Source: Firmicutes bacterium TM09-10 (GTDB lineage Bacteria; Bacillota; Clostridia; Lachnospirales; Lachnospiraceae). Taken from it: a stretch of 64,000 nucleotides of DNA. Under the pieces are notes generated by a model, which searched no databases, was not told the origin of the DNA, and saw only the letters and a program-made list of their open reading frames with translations. Positions 22,420 through 29,991 of this stretch are shown here, piece by piece. Within the stretch, counting starts at the first letter, position 1. Every line of letters begins with the position of its first letter. The translations under genes were made by a program, and so were the position numbers. Location: positions 1-64,000 of the forward strand of contig QUKC01000011.1 of assembly GCA_003481005.1 (NCBI GenBank), read 5' to 3'.

Positions 22420-23091
22420 ATGCAAAGGATTTTAGTCGTTGAGGACGATTTTGATATTCAAGAACTTTTACAGAATTTTTTGCAAGAAGCAGGATATGAA
22501 GTGGCTACTGCAAATGATGGCATCGAGGCACTATCTTTGTTTTCGGGGCAACGATATGACTTGATTATATTGGACATTTTGCTTCCCAAAATTGACGGTT
22601 ATGGTGTCTGTGAGTTGATACGAAAGCAATCGGATGTTCCCATTATTATGCTGACTGCATTGAGCGGTGAGGAAGATCAAATCAGGGGATTGGATTTGCA
22701 GGTGGATGACTATATTACAAAGCCTTTTTCTATGCCAATCTTACTTCGCAAAATTGCAGCTGTACTTCGGCGTAGCAAGCGGGGAGAAGATGAAAAGCCT
22801 CAAATCATCACTTATGGCAATTTACTTTTGAACTGTGATAGTTATGCCGCCACCGTGGATGGATCTGATTTTGAACTGACGCAAAAAGAGTTTGAAATAT
22901 TGCGGGAACTGCTGACCCATCAAGGCCGGATATTGACCCGCCAGAACTTATTAGATAAGCTGTGGCGATTTGATTTTTATGGGGATGAGCGAGTTGTTGA
23001 TACCCATATCAAAAACTTACGCAAGAAGCTGGGGATAGATTTCATTCAAACGATCAGAGGGGTGGGATATAAAGTTGATAAAGAAAATTAA
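22420..23091 (+). CDS. OmpR-family response regulator
   Basis: A 223-aa regulator. The receiver domain (1-120) has the acidic pair EDD (about 8-10), the phospho-acceptor Asp in LIILDILLPK (about 52), Thr in IIMLTAL and Lys in DDYITKPFS. The C-terminal winged helix (about 130-220) has FELTQKEFEILRELLTHQGRILTR and VVDTHIKNLRKKL. It is the partner of the kinase encoded next, overlapping it by 17 bp. It probably controls its own operon and the lipoprotein gene at 24624 through the shared 20-bp box. Confidence 0.95.
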   Translation: MQRILVVEDDFDIQELLQNFLQEAGYEVATANDGIEALSLFSGQRYDLIILDILLPKIDGYGVCELIRKQSDVPIIMLTALSGEEDQIRGLDLQVDDYITKPFSMPILLRKIAAVLRRSKRGEDEKPQIITYGNLLLNCDSYAATVDGSDFELTQKEFEILRELLTHQGRILTRQNLLDKLWRFDFYGDERVVDTHIKNLRKKLGIDFIQTIRGVGYKVDKEN

Positions 23092-24490
23092 AGGCAGTCT
23101 GTTTATAAAAGTTTTTATCACTACTGCTATCCTATTGACAGGGGTGAGCTTTCTGGTTTACTTGATTTTAGCTTGGTACACCCCGAAAACATATTCTAAT
23201 ACCCTTAATGCAACATTAGATGAACAAACAAAAATATTCATTTCAGAAATATCGCAAATGCCCATGGAAGAAACAGGGGGTATTTTTGATAACTTTCTTG
23301 ATTATCAGAATGTAGACCGAATGGAACTGTTTGAAGAAAATGGTAATAGAATAAATCTTCCAACGGAACGAAGTGCTGATAATGATGTTGTTATAGAAAC
23401 AAAGGCTTGGGGAAATGAAGATAATAATGCACCTATTATATCCAATAGTTATACGGTTTCATTTCTTGGCAAAAATACAAACTACACTTTAGTTGTTTAT
23501 GGAGCGGCGGGGCAAGTAGCAGAACTGCAAAGAGCATTTCAAAAAGTGTTTCCGTTACTTGCATTTATAGTGTTTTGCGTATCACTGGTTACTGGTTGGA
23601 TTTTTTCACACCTTATTACTAAACCCGTACTGAAAATAAGCCGTATTTCTAAAGAAATGTCCGAATTACAATTTGAATGGCAATTAGATGAACAACGGAC
23701 TGACGAACTGGGAATATTGGCAAAGAGCCTTAACTATTTATCGCAGAAGCTCAATGTAACTTTGAATGACTTACAGGCAGCAAATAGAAAACTGGAACTT
23801 GATATAGAACATGAAAAGGCATTAGAACAAGCTCGCACGAATTTCTTTTCAGCGGTGTCTCACGAATTGAAAACGCCTATCACGATTATCAAAGGGCAAT
23901 TAGAGGGCATGCTCCTTGGTATTGGACCCTATAAAGACCATGAAAGATACTTGACAAGGTCGCTGGAAATTACAAACACGCTTGAAACAATGGTGCAAGA
24001 TATATTGACAATTTCGCGGTTAGAAACTGCGGGGGCCGATTTCAAGAAAGACCACTTGGATTGTGTGCAAATTATCAAAGCCTATCTGAACGAAACAGCG
24101 GATTTGATTGCAGAAAAAGATTTACAAATACACCTTGATATACTGCCATCTGCTTTCATAAACGGAAATAAGATGTTGGTAGAAAAGGTTTTTTCAAATC
24201 TAATTGGAAACGCAATCAAGTATTCCCCACAAAGAGCGGATATTTGGATTTCCGTACTTATGAAACATGAGCAGATAGTATTTTCTGTTGAAAATGCAGG
24301 GGTGCATATACCAGAAAATAGTATTCCCAGATTGTTTGATGCGTTCTATCGCGTGGAGCAGTCAAGAAGCCGAAAGACTGGAGGAAGTGGACTTGGACTG
24401 TATATTGTGCAGGAAATACTACACCAGTATGGAAGTGAATGTACGGTTTGCAATACGCAAGCTGGGGTAAAGTTCTCTTTTATAATTTGA
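23075..24490 (+). CDS. Membrane sensor histidine kinase
   Basis: A 471-aa kinase. TM1 is at about residues 9-31 and TM2 at about 165-188, with an extracytoplasmic sensor between them. A HAMP domain follows. HisKA has FFSAVSHELKTPITIIKGQ (phospho-His about 262). HATPase has the N box NLIGNAIKYSP, the G1 region and GGSGLGLYIV. The start is TTG 23075 inside the response regulator gene. A terminator hairpin follows at 24499. The signal is unknown; downstream lipoproteins suggest an envelope stress or peptide signal. It is AT-richer than the ICE backbone. Confidence 0.94.
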   Translation: MIKKIKGSLFIKVFITTAILLTGVSFLVYLILAWYTPKTYSNTLNATLDEQTKIFISEISQMPMEETGGIFDNFLDYQNVDRMELFEENGNRINLPTERSADNDVVIETKAWGNEDNNAPIISNSYTVSFLGKNTNYTLVVYGAAGQVAELQRAFQKVFPLLAFIVFCVSLVTGWIFSHLITKPVLKISRISKEMSELQFEWQLDEQRTDELGILAKSLNYLSQKLNVTLNDLQAANRKLELDIEHEKALEQARTNFFSAVSHELKTPITIIKGQLEGMLLGIGPYKDHERYLTRSLEITNTLETMVQDILTISRLETAGADFKKDHLDCVQIIKAYLNETADLIAEKDLQIHLDILPSAFINGNKMLVEKVFSNLIGNAIKYSPQRADIWISVLMKHEQIVFSVENAGVHIPENSIPRLFDAFYRVEQSRSRKTGGSGLGLYIVQEILHQYGSECTVCNTQAGVKFSFII

Positions 24491-24498
24491 AAGATATG

Positions 24499-24531
24499 GA
24501 AAAGCGGTGGGTAATCAACCCGCCGCTTTTC
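24499..24531 (+). terminator. Terminator after the sensor kinase gene
   Basis: GAAAAGCGGTGGGT faces AACCCGCCGCTTTTC around AATC, with one mismatch. The A and T tracts at the base allow use in both directions. Confidence 0.8.
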
Positions 24532-24551
24532 AACTACACATAAATCACAAA
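24532..24551 (+). promoter_or_regulatory. Candidate response-regulator box, copy B
   Basis: AACTACACATAAATCACAAA, then a second half-like TATCACAAAA 23 nt further on, 92 bp ahead of the lipoprotein gene. A TATATA stretch near 24590 could be the -10 region. Confidence 0.5.
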
Positions 24552-24623
24552 CTAATCCCAAATGTATCACAAAAGGTAGTGGTATCCTTTATATATATTC
24601 AAAGAAAGGATGGTGTTTATTTT

Positions 24624-25376
24624 ATGAGCACAAAAAAACTACTTACATTAGCTCTCGGAAGTGCATTGCTTGTGGGGGGGGTAGCTGGGTGTAGTTCATC
24701 AGTGAATATTCCTTCCGATAACAACACTACGAAAAATGTTTCCTATCAGGCACAAACCGTTTCTGATACGGAAAATGCGGCGAACGATTCTACTACAGCA
24801 GAACTGCCTGGTGGAAGTGTGGACTACTCCATATATGAACCTTACGGCTTGAGCTATGATCAGGAGAATTATTATTTTACCTATAATGGGAATGTAGTGA
24901 GATTTTTTAATGACCCCATAGCTGGAGCGAGTTTCACGAATTTCTTTTCTGGAACGGTGGATATTGAGGCAGACCGGGACGAAGAAAATAACCTTGTTGG
25001 TATTAAAGAGTGTTCCAAAGAAAATTATGACCGTCATACCCAAAAGCATAATAACTTTAATCCCACTGATACATCATTGAGTACTGTACAAAAGGGAGAA
25101 TCTACTCCCCAACTTTGGCTTAAAGACTATGCAGACTATGGCATTACCTACAACGAGCAGAGCGGCGGTTGGTATTATAATAATCAGAGAATTAAGATAT
25201 TATTGGACAGTGAACAGGCTGTTGTTTACACTGATGAAGAAAATGGAGTATGTGTTACTATTTCAAGGGATGGCAACCATCAAATTTCAGAAATTAAAGA
25301 AATATCTGAAACAGATGCACAATCACTCATGCTAAAGAATAATCCTATTGGAGAAGATTACACCTCGCAGGAATAA
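24624..25376 (+). CDS. Lipoprotein with two tandem repeats, cargo of the ICE
   Basis: A 250-aa exported protein. It has a signal peptide with lipobox LLVGGVAGC (Cys about 22), starting at ATG 24624 after AAAGGATGG. Two similar modules follow: YGLSYDQENYYFTYNGNVVRFF (about 72-93) and YGITYNEQSGGWYYNNQRIKIL (about 171-192), each followed by a short strand-rich stretch. This module is reminiscent of the extracellular C-terminus of BlaR1/M56 sensor proteins, so it may bind an envelope ligand. It probably belongs to the regulon of the adjacent two-component system. The exact role is unknown. Confidence 0.8.
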   Translation: MSTKKLLTLALGSALLVGGVAGCSSSVNIPSDNNTTKNVSYQAQTVSDTENAANDSTTAELPGGSVDYSIYEPYGLSYDQENYYFTYNGNVVRFFNDPIAGASFTNFFSGTVDIEADRDEENNLVGIKECSKENYDRHTQKHNNFNPTDTSLSTVQKGESTPQLWLKDYADYGITYNEQSGGWYYNNQRIKILLDSEQAVVYTDEENGVCVTISRDGNHQISEIKEISETDAQSLMLKNNPIGEDYTSQE

Positions 25377-25427
25377 TTTCTGCTTTCATAATCAGCCGAG
25401 CGATGGCAAAAGACGGAGGTGACCTGT

Positions 25428-25763
25428 ATGAAAAAGATTCTATCACTCATTTTAACATTGTTTTGTGTATTAAGTCTTGTTGGCTGTGGGCGTTCTATGG
25501 ACGACATCATAAAGAATGAGTCCAGCATTACCGGCGTTGTGGAAGAAGTTTATAACAACTCCATACTTATTTCCATCCAGACAGACGCTTACCCTTACGG
25601 AGCATATTGCGATGTTTCTTTGGATGCAGAGAACAAAGATGACATGGTTGATTTCAACATTGGTGATGAAGTCATTGTCTATTACGATGGTAACATTGCA
25701 GAGAGCTATCCATTACAGATCAATACGGTGTATGCGATTTCTTTGAAAGATCCAGCTAACTGA
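25428..25763 (+). CDS. Small lipoprotein, DUF3221-like
   Basis: A 111-aa protein with signal peptide MKKILSLILTLFCVLSLVGC (lipobox LSLVGC), then one small beta-rich domain (SSITGVVEEVYNNSILISI, then IGDEVIVYYDG) resembling DUF3221/YobA-type OB-like domains. The start is ATG 25428 after GGAGGTGAC. It follows the larger lipoprotein by 51 bp and is the last gene of the AT-rich cargo. The function is unknown. Confidence 0.78.
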   Translation: MKKILSLILTLFCVLSLVGCGRSMDDIIKNESSITGVVEEVYNNSILISIQTDAYPYGAYCDVSLDAENKDDMVDFNIGDEVIVYYDGNIAESYPLQINTVYAISLKDPAN

Positions 25764-26189
25764 AGTAAAAATAAGCGTTTTCCAGTTCTGGTACTTGTAG
25801 CGTAATTCAAGAGTAAAGACTGCCGCACGACGGCAAAAGAAAAAAGCCGTCGTACAGCAGCCTATCAATACGCCTATTTGAAACGGCGGCTCAATTTTCA
25901 GAGCCGCCGTTTCTCTTTGGATATTCAGTAACCCCACGGCGGCCCATAGGAGGGTGTCGCCGTGTCCATCTTACTTTCTCACAATTCCCATGACCTTCAC
26001 CAGCTAAAAAAAGCATAGCTCCCCCTCCGGGACAGTCTGGCTATGAAGGTACAATATATCAGTACAATTATGATAATGCAATTTCATGCGTCTGCATAGC
26101 GTCTTGCTGTGCGGGCGCTTTTTTGTACTTCGAGACAAATTGTCCCGAGGTGCGGGGCGGCTCCCCGGGGTGCCGCTCCCCGCCGAGCC
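25764..26189 (+). other. Non-coding spacer with two hairpins between cargo and sigma factor
   Basis: No gene above 20 codons is convincing. It contains ACGACGGC facing GCCGTCGT (25827-25853) and a strong terminator, AAACGGCGGCTC facing GAGCCGCCGTTT (25881-25912) followed by CTCTTT. A short frame VSILLSHNSHDLHQLKKA starts at a GTG near 25963 after GGAGGGTG and may be a remnant. GCGGGGCGGC faces GCCGCTCCCCGC near 26151-26183. Confidence 0.6.
26132..26146 (+). repeat. ICE palindrome copy 12 of 13
   Basis: Core GAGACAAATTGTCCC with left arm ACTTC, about 90 bp before the sigma factor gene. The 4.4-kb gap since copy 11 spans exactly the cargo module. Confidence 0.85.
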
Positions 26190-26225
26190 CCGTTTCGGTC
26201 ACTCATCCACCCAACACCGAAACGG
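26190..26225 (+). promoter_or_regulatory. Hairpin covering the sigma factor ribosome binding site
   Basis: CCGTTTCGGT and ACCGAAACGG are perfect 10-bp complements around 16 nt. The right arm runs into CGGAGG, the ribosome binding site for ATG 26236, so folding would partly mask it. Confidence 0.6.
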
Positions 26226-26235
26226 AGGTTTATTT

Positions 26236-26646
26236 ATGACTACAATCAATCTGAAGGATTTTTATTATTGGTACACACAGGATCAGTTTATCGAGGTTTC
26301 TGACGAGGTAGCCGAAGTATTTGTGTCCGATGCCCGGCACGAAATGGCCTACCAGCGGCGGCTCTCCCGGCATAAGGCGCAGTATTCTCTGGACTGCGAT
26401 GACGGGATCGAATATTCCGCCTGCCTGCATGAGCCAACGCCCCAGGAGCTTCTGGAGCGCATGGAGCTGTTCATCCGTCTGTGGAACGCACTCAACTCTT
26501 TACCGGAGATCCAGGGCCGCAGGATTGATGCCCACATCATTCTCGGAAAGAGCATCAAGGAAATTGCCGAGGCCGAGGGCGTACACGAGGAGTCTGTCCG
26601 CCAGTCGATCAAGCGTGGCCTTGAGCGCATGAAAAAAACTTTTTGA
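26236..26646 (+). CDS. Sigma-70-like small sigma factor / HTH protein
   Basis: A 136-aa protein. The N-terminal INLKDFYYWYTQDQFIEVSDEV and central YSLDCDDGIEY precede a sigma-70 region 4-like HTH at about residues 85-135 (WNALNSLPEIQGRRIDAHIILGKSIKEIAEAEGVHEESVRQSIKRGLERMK). Such small sigma-like proteins are common in Firmicutes ICEs near the recombinase and are thought to direct transcription of element genes. The start is ATG 26236 after CGGAGG. There is no region 2 large enough for a complete ECF sigma factor, so the promoter-recognition role is inferred. Confidence 0.82.
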   Translation: MTTINLKDFYYWYTQDQFIEVSDEVAEVFVSDARHEMAYQRRLSRHKAQYSLDCDDGIEYSACLHEPTPQELLERMELFIRLWNALNSLPEIQGRRIDAHIILGKSIKEIAEAEGVHEESVRQSIKRGLERMKKTF

Positions 26647-26855
26647 TTTTTTCATTTTCCCCACTTGGAAATGATGAAAAAATGTCTCGGTTTATGAAAG
26701 AAGATATTCTTCTTTCCGCAGATAAACAGCGGCGGCCCCGGGCATAGTCCGAGGAGCCGGACGGCGGGTGCGCTGTGACTTTTTCTTTGGAAGAATGAGC
26801 GAACAACGCCAACGCCGCAACTGGGCTGGGCCAAGCCACGGCCACGATCCGGCAT

Positions 26856-27023
26856 AGGACAGGCTGGCCGCCTGTCTCCCCAGCTGCCCTCTTATCTGCG
26901 AGGGAACGCCGCTCTGAGTATGGTTGTCTTTGGACAGGGCAAGAAAATGGGAGCGGCGTTCTCTATTTTATACTTACATGGAGTGAGACAAGAGGGCAGC
27001 ATCGTTTAGGTGCTGCCCTCTTG
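26856..27023 (+). ncRNA. Candidate switching RNA upstream of the recombinase genes
   Basis: The 432-bp spacer 26647-27078 has no supported gene but has ordered complementary segments. A is GCTGCCCTCTT (26883). B and B' are GAACGCCGCTC (26904) facing GAGCGGCGTTC (26951). A' is AAGAGGGCAGC (26990), and A'' is GCTGCCCTCTT (27012). A' can pair with A, enclosing the B hairpin, or with A'' in a perfect 13-bp hairpin with a 9-nt loop. These are mutually exclusive, as in attenuators. GACAGG facing CCTGTC (26857-26875) precedes them. No T-run follows A'', so plain termination is not evident. Confidence 0.6.
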
Positions 27024-27078
27024 CGTTTCCCCACGATATGCGGGAGGCGTATCCTATTTTTGATAAGGAGGTTTTACC

Positions 27079-27345
27079 GTGAGATTAACGGCAAAGGAAC
27101 TGGAACAAATGAAAAGCGTTGACATCGGCGCAGTGGCTCCCGAGTCCCTGCCGGATGTGAGCGGTATGGCCTTTGACACCTCTCTCCCCCGGGAGGAGCG
27201 GATCGCTCTGTTTTTGCAGGCGGTAGAAAATCCATACTGCTTTTGCATCGGTGGGATCGGTGTAAAGATTGAATTTGCGGAAAGCGGGCCGTCCTTGCAG
27301 GACACACTGACGGACTTCCTGCTCCGGCAAAAAAGCGGGCTGTAA
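27079..27345 (+). CDS. DUF6870-like small protein
   Basis: An 88-aa protein starting at GTG 27079 after AAGGAGG. It reads RLTAKELEQMKSVDIGAVAPESLPDVS, then PREERIALFLQAVENPYCFCIG and VKIEFAESGPSLQDTLTDFL. This layout is typical of the DUF6870 proteins found just before serine recombinases in Firmicutes ICEs. The role is unknown; position suggests an accessory factor for excision or its control. Its stop lies inside a UUCG-capped hairpin. Confidence 0.75.
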   Translation: MRLTAKELEQMKSVDIGAVAPESLPDVSGMAFDTSLPREERIALFLQAVENPYCFCIGGIGVKIEFAESGPSLQDTLTDFLLRQKSGL

Positions 27346-27364
27346 CTTCGGTTACAGCTCGTTT
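27339..27364 (+). terminator. UUCG-tetraloop terminator-like hairpin
   Basis: GCTGTAAC-TTCG-GTTACAGC is a perfect 8-bp stem with a very stable loop, followed by TCGTTTTG. It overlaps the stop of the preceding gene and lies 100 bp before the recombinase. Confidence 0.7.
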
Positions 27365-27373
27365 TGCTTCTTC

Positions 27374-27388
27374 GAGACAAAGTGTCCC
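27374..27388 (+). repeat. ICE palindrome copy 13 of 13
   Basis: Core GAGACAAAGTGTCCC with arms CTTC and GAAG, between the DUF6870 gene and the recombinase gene. Confidence 0.87.
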
Positions 27389-27463
27389 GAAGTGGAGGCA
27401 TCCTTGTTGTCCTCCCCGGACAGAGTTATAATATAAGTGTAATGTGATAGGGAAGGAGGAACA

Positions 27464-29146
27464 ATGGCACGAGCAAAAAACAGAGGGTATCAGCAGAGTT
27501 TCTCTCCCTCTTACACAATCCGCCGCTGGCGGCTGGGCATCTATATCCGGCTTTCAAAGGAAGATTTGAAAAAAGGAAAAGACGATAGCAACAGCGTAAA
27601 GAACCAGCGTGACCTACTGAACGATTTTTACCGACGCAACATTGACGAGTTTGAAAGCATCACGGAATATGTGGATGATGGTCATACTGGAACGGACGCC
27701 AACCGTGAAGATTTTCAACGGCTCTTGGCGGATGTCATGAGTGGTAAAATCAACTGCGTTATAGTAAAAGACCTGTCCCGCTTCGCACGAAATTATAGCG
27801 ATGCCGGAAGTTTGATCGATAACCTGTTTGTTCAAATGGGTGTTCGCTTTATCAGCCTTGCTGAGAATGTGGACAGCTACAAGAACCCCGACAGCGTTTC
27901 AAATATCATCGTTCCCATTACAAACGTGATGAACGATAATTACTGCTATCAGACTTCCAAAAAGATCCGGCAGGTATTTGATTACAAACGGCGCAACGGC
28001 CAGTATATCGGAGCATTTGCTCCTTACGGCTATGTAAAGCACCCAAAGGACAAGCACAGGCTGATTGTTGATCCAGATGCTGCTGAAAATGTCAAACTCA
28101 TTTTTACAATGCTTATTCAAGGGTCATCAAAACGTGCTATCGCGCTGTACCTGAACGAACACGGCGTACCGAGCCCCTCGGCTTACAAGGTACAAAAGGG
28201 CTTGCCTGTTTCGACAAGAGGGTATGACGATCCTATGTGGGGAGTCCGCATGATCCACTCCATTCTTACCAATCCGACCTACACCGGGGATTTAGCCCAA
28301 GGCCGAAGCCGGGTGAAAAGCTACAAGGTACACCAGATTGAAGCTGTTCCACGCGAGGAATGGGTGGAAGTGGCTGGAACGCATGAGGCCATTATCGACT
28401 ATGAAACTTTCGACAAGGTACAGGCTCTCTTACAGCGTGATACCCGTACTTCCCCGAAAGGCCGTGAGGTACATTTATTCAGCGGCTTTCTGAAATGTGC
28501 CGATTGCGGGCGGGCCATTACCCGATGCGTTGGCAAGAACAACAATGTATATTATTCTTGCTCAACCTACAAGAACCGTTCCCGGACAGCCTGCACCATG
28601 CACTCAATCAAGCATGAACGGCTGGAGGCTGCTGTTTTGTTCGCTGTACAGCATCAGGTACATTTGGCTGTTTCCTACTCGGAAATCGTCACGCAGATCA
28701 ATTCCGCTCCAATCAAAAAAAGCCAGTCTTACCGACTGGACGATCTGATAGCTGCAAAAGAGCGGGAACTGACAAAGATAACACGCTACAAGCAATCTCT
28801 TTATCAGGACTGGAAAGACGGTGAAATCACCCAGCAGGAATACCGGGATATGAAGGCTGACTATGAACGGCAGACTTCTGATATTTCCGCGGTGCTTACC
28901 CGGCTGAACGCTGAACGCGCAGAACTGGCAAACGGTGTGGACAACGAGCATCCTGCACTGGTAGCCTTTATGAAGTATCAGAACATTGAAGCCCTCAACC
29001 GTGAAATCTTGGTTGAACTTGTGGACTATATCAAGGTCTATGAAAACGGCAATATCAGCGTGAAATTCAAATTTGCTGACGAGCTCCGCAAGATTGCCGA
29101 GTACATTGAAATCAACACTACGGAAGATACCGCAGTAGCGGGCTAA
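27464..29146 (+). CDS. Large serine recombinase (ICE integrase/excisionase)
   Basis: A 560-aa recombinase. The resolvase domain (about residues 23-170) has the nucleophile Ser31 in IYIRLSKED and VKDLSRFARNY with the catalytic Arg residues. The Recombinase domain (about 190-310) has QYIGAFAPYGY. A zinc ribbon has CADCG (about 345) and YYSCSTYKNRSRTACTMH. A coiled coil (about 420-490) and a DUF4368-like C-terminus (EILVELVDYIKVYENG) follow. It should integrate and excise the ICE at a short core, agreeing with the shared ATATG. It is the last ICE gene; the right end begins 22 bp after it. The start is ATG 27464 after GGAAGGAGG. Confidence 0.96.
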   Translation: MARAKNRGYQQSFSPSYTIRRWRLGIYIRLSKEDLKKGKDDSNSVKNQRDLLNDFYRRNIDEFESITEYVDDGHTGTDANREDFQRLLADVMSGKINCVIVKDLSRFARNYSDAGSLIDNLFVQMGVRFISLAENVDSYKNPDSVSNIIVPITNVMNDNYCYQTSKKIRQVFDYKRRNGQYIGAFAPYGYVKHPKDKHRLIVDPDAAENVKLIFTMLIQGSSKRAIALYLNEHGVPSPSAYKVQKGLPVSTRGYDDPMWGVRMIHSILTNPTYTGDLAQGRSRVKSYKVHQIEAVPREEWVEVAGTHEAIIDYETFDKVQALLQRDTRTSPKGREVHLFSGFLKCADCGRAITRCVGKNNNVYYSCSTYKNRSRTACTMHSIKHERLEAAVLFAVQHQVHLAVSYSEIVTQINSAPIKKSQSYRLDDLIAAKERELTKITRYKQSLYQDWKDGEITQQEYRDMKADYERQTSDISAVLTRLNAERAELANGVDNEHPALVAFMKYQNIEALNREILVELVDYIKVYENGNISVKFKFADELRKIAEYIEINTTEDTAVAG

Positions 29147-29167
29147 CCCCCGCTACAAACCCCTTTG

Positions 29168-29201
29168 ACAGTGTGTTTTCCTAATAGGCGCTAATCATAT
29201 G
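29168..29201 (+). other. ICE right end (attR) with inverted repeat
   Basis: Ends with CAGTGTGTTTTCCTAATAGG then CGCTAATC and the shared ATATG (29197-29201). It is the inverted partner of the left end at 3317-3345. Confidence 0.85.
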
Positions 29202-29400
29202 CTTTATAATAGGCAACCATCATACTCCATCTAAAATTGATGGACTTGATTTTCAAATACAATGGGAAGCTGATTTGCTTGAAAATTTAACGGTTATGGA
29301 TAAAGAAAAAGAACAGGAAAAGATAAAAAAGTGTATAGATGAAAACTTTAAAACAAACACAGGGAAAAGGATAGCTTATAATCGCTTTATTTTAGATTAG
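29202..29400 (+). pseudogene. HD-domain phosphohydrolase, 3' half, displaced by the ICE
   Basis: The open frame CFIIGNHHTPSKIDGLDFQ onward to ILD and the TAG at 29398-29400 has no start codon or ribosome binding site of its own. It continues the HD protein cut at 3314. HHTPSKIDGLDFQIQWEADLLENL fits the second half of small HD phosphohydrolases (IGNHH, then the QWEADLLEN helix). Precise excision of the ICE would restore the codon order, apart from the upstream T4-run slip. Confidence 0.9.
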
Positions 29401-29449
29401 TAGTAGATTATTACAGTTATGTATTTTATATCGCAAAGAAAAAATAGTA

Positions 29450-29705
29450 GTTAAGTTTAACCCTAAGGTTAAATGATGAATATGTTGAGGGCATTTTTGT
29501 TTCTGGTGAAATGCAATCGCAGGGTATAGGTAAAATTCTGCTGAATTATGCAAAGGATAAAAGGAATAAGTTGTACTTGAACGTATACCAAAAGAACGCA
29601 CGGGCAATATCTTTTTACAAGAGAGAAGGATTTGAGATTCAGCATAGTGGCTTAGATGAGGCTACCGGAGAAAAAGATTATGTAATGACATGGCAACACA
29701 AATAG
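29450..29705 (+). pseudogene. GNAT acetyltransferase, C-terminal remnant
   Basis: The frame reads LNDEYVEGIFVSGEMQSQGIGKILLNYAKDKRN and on to KREGFEIQHSG and YVMTWQHK. This is the acetyl-CoA-binding half of a GNAT domain (Q-x-x-G-I-G-K). Two TAG codons at about 29444-29449 close the frame upstream and the N-terminal half is missing. A start at ATG 29511 would give only 64 aa without the acceptor-binding half, so activity is unlikely. Confidence 0.75.
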
Positions 29706-29859
29706 AAATTACAGTTTGTAGAGATGATAGAATAATTATTTTGGAATAAAAAGGTATGAAGCACCATAGAAGTAATACAATTATGGTCAAAAGGATAAAT
29801 TATTGATTTAATATAGGTAGTCATAAAGATTTAAGAGTGAAAAGAAAGAAGGTGTATCT

Positions 29860-29982
29860 ATGCCAGAAATTTCGTTGTTTTATGGAATAAGGGTTACAAT
29901 GTATTATGAAGATCACAATCCACCATATTTTCATGCAGAATATAATGGACTTCCGCTTAATAGGATTAATCCATTAGTGTAG
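29860..29982 (+). pseudogene. Truncated DUF4160 gene
   Basis: 40 codons starting MPEISLFYGIRVTMYYEDHN followed by PPYFHAEYNG. This is the conserved start of DUF4160 proteins (about 80-90 aa), and the second half is lost. It lies 9 bp before a DUF2442 gene, its usual partner. DUF4160/DUF2442 pairs look like toxin-antitoxin modules, so this one has lost a partner. The ribosome binding site is GAAGGTG. Confidence 0.7.
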
Positions 29983-29991
29983 GAGGCAGAT

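Larger units (their letters stand above)
3312..29201 (+). mobile_element. Tn1549-like integrative conjugative element, about 25.9 kb
   Basis: A complete element bounded by two imperfect inverted repeats and a shared ATATG (3312-3316 and 29197-29201), splitting an HD-domain gene. It holds a mating apparatus (VirD4, VirB4, VirB6-like, PrgI, Maff2, NlpC/P60, DUF4315, DUF4366), transfer genes (MobC, relaxase), establishment genes (ArdA, two methyltransferases), a ParB-like protein, a sigma factor, and a serine recombinase at the right end. Gene content and order resemble Tn1549/CTn-type elements. Base composition is visibly more GC-rich than both flanks except at 21.9-25.8 kb, a cargo module. All transfer genes appear intact, so the element may still be mobile. 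Confidence 0.93.

Noticed and set aside
3959..27388. The 13 palindromes as a CRISPR array or as ordinary terminators
   Set aside because: Spacing is kilobases, not tens of bases. Several copies lie inside genes, and most lack a T-run. Copy 9 alone is long enough to act as a terminator.
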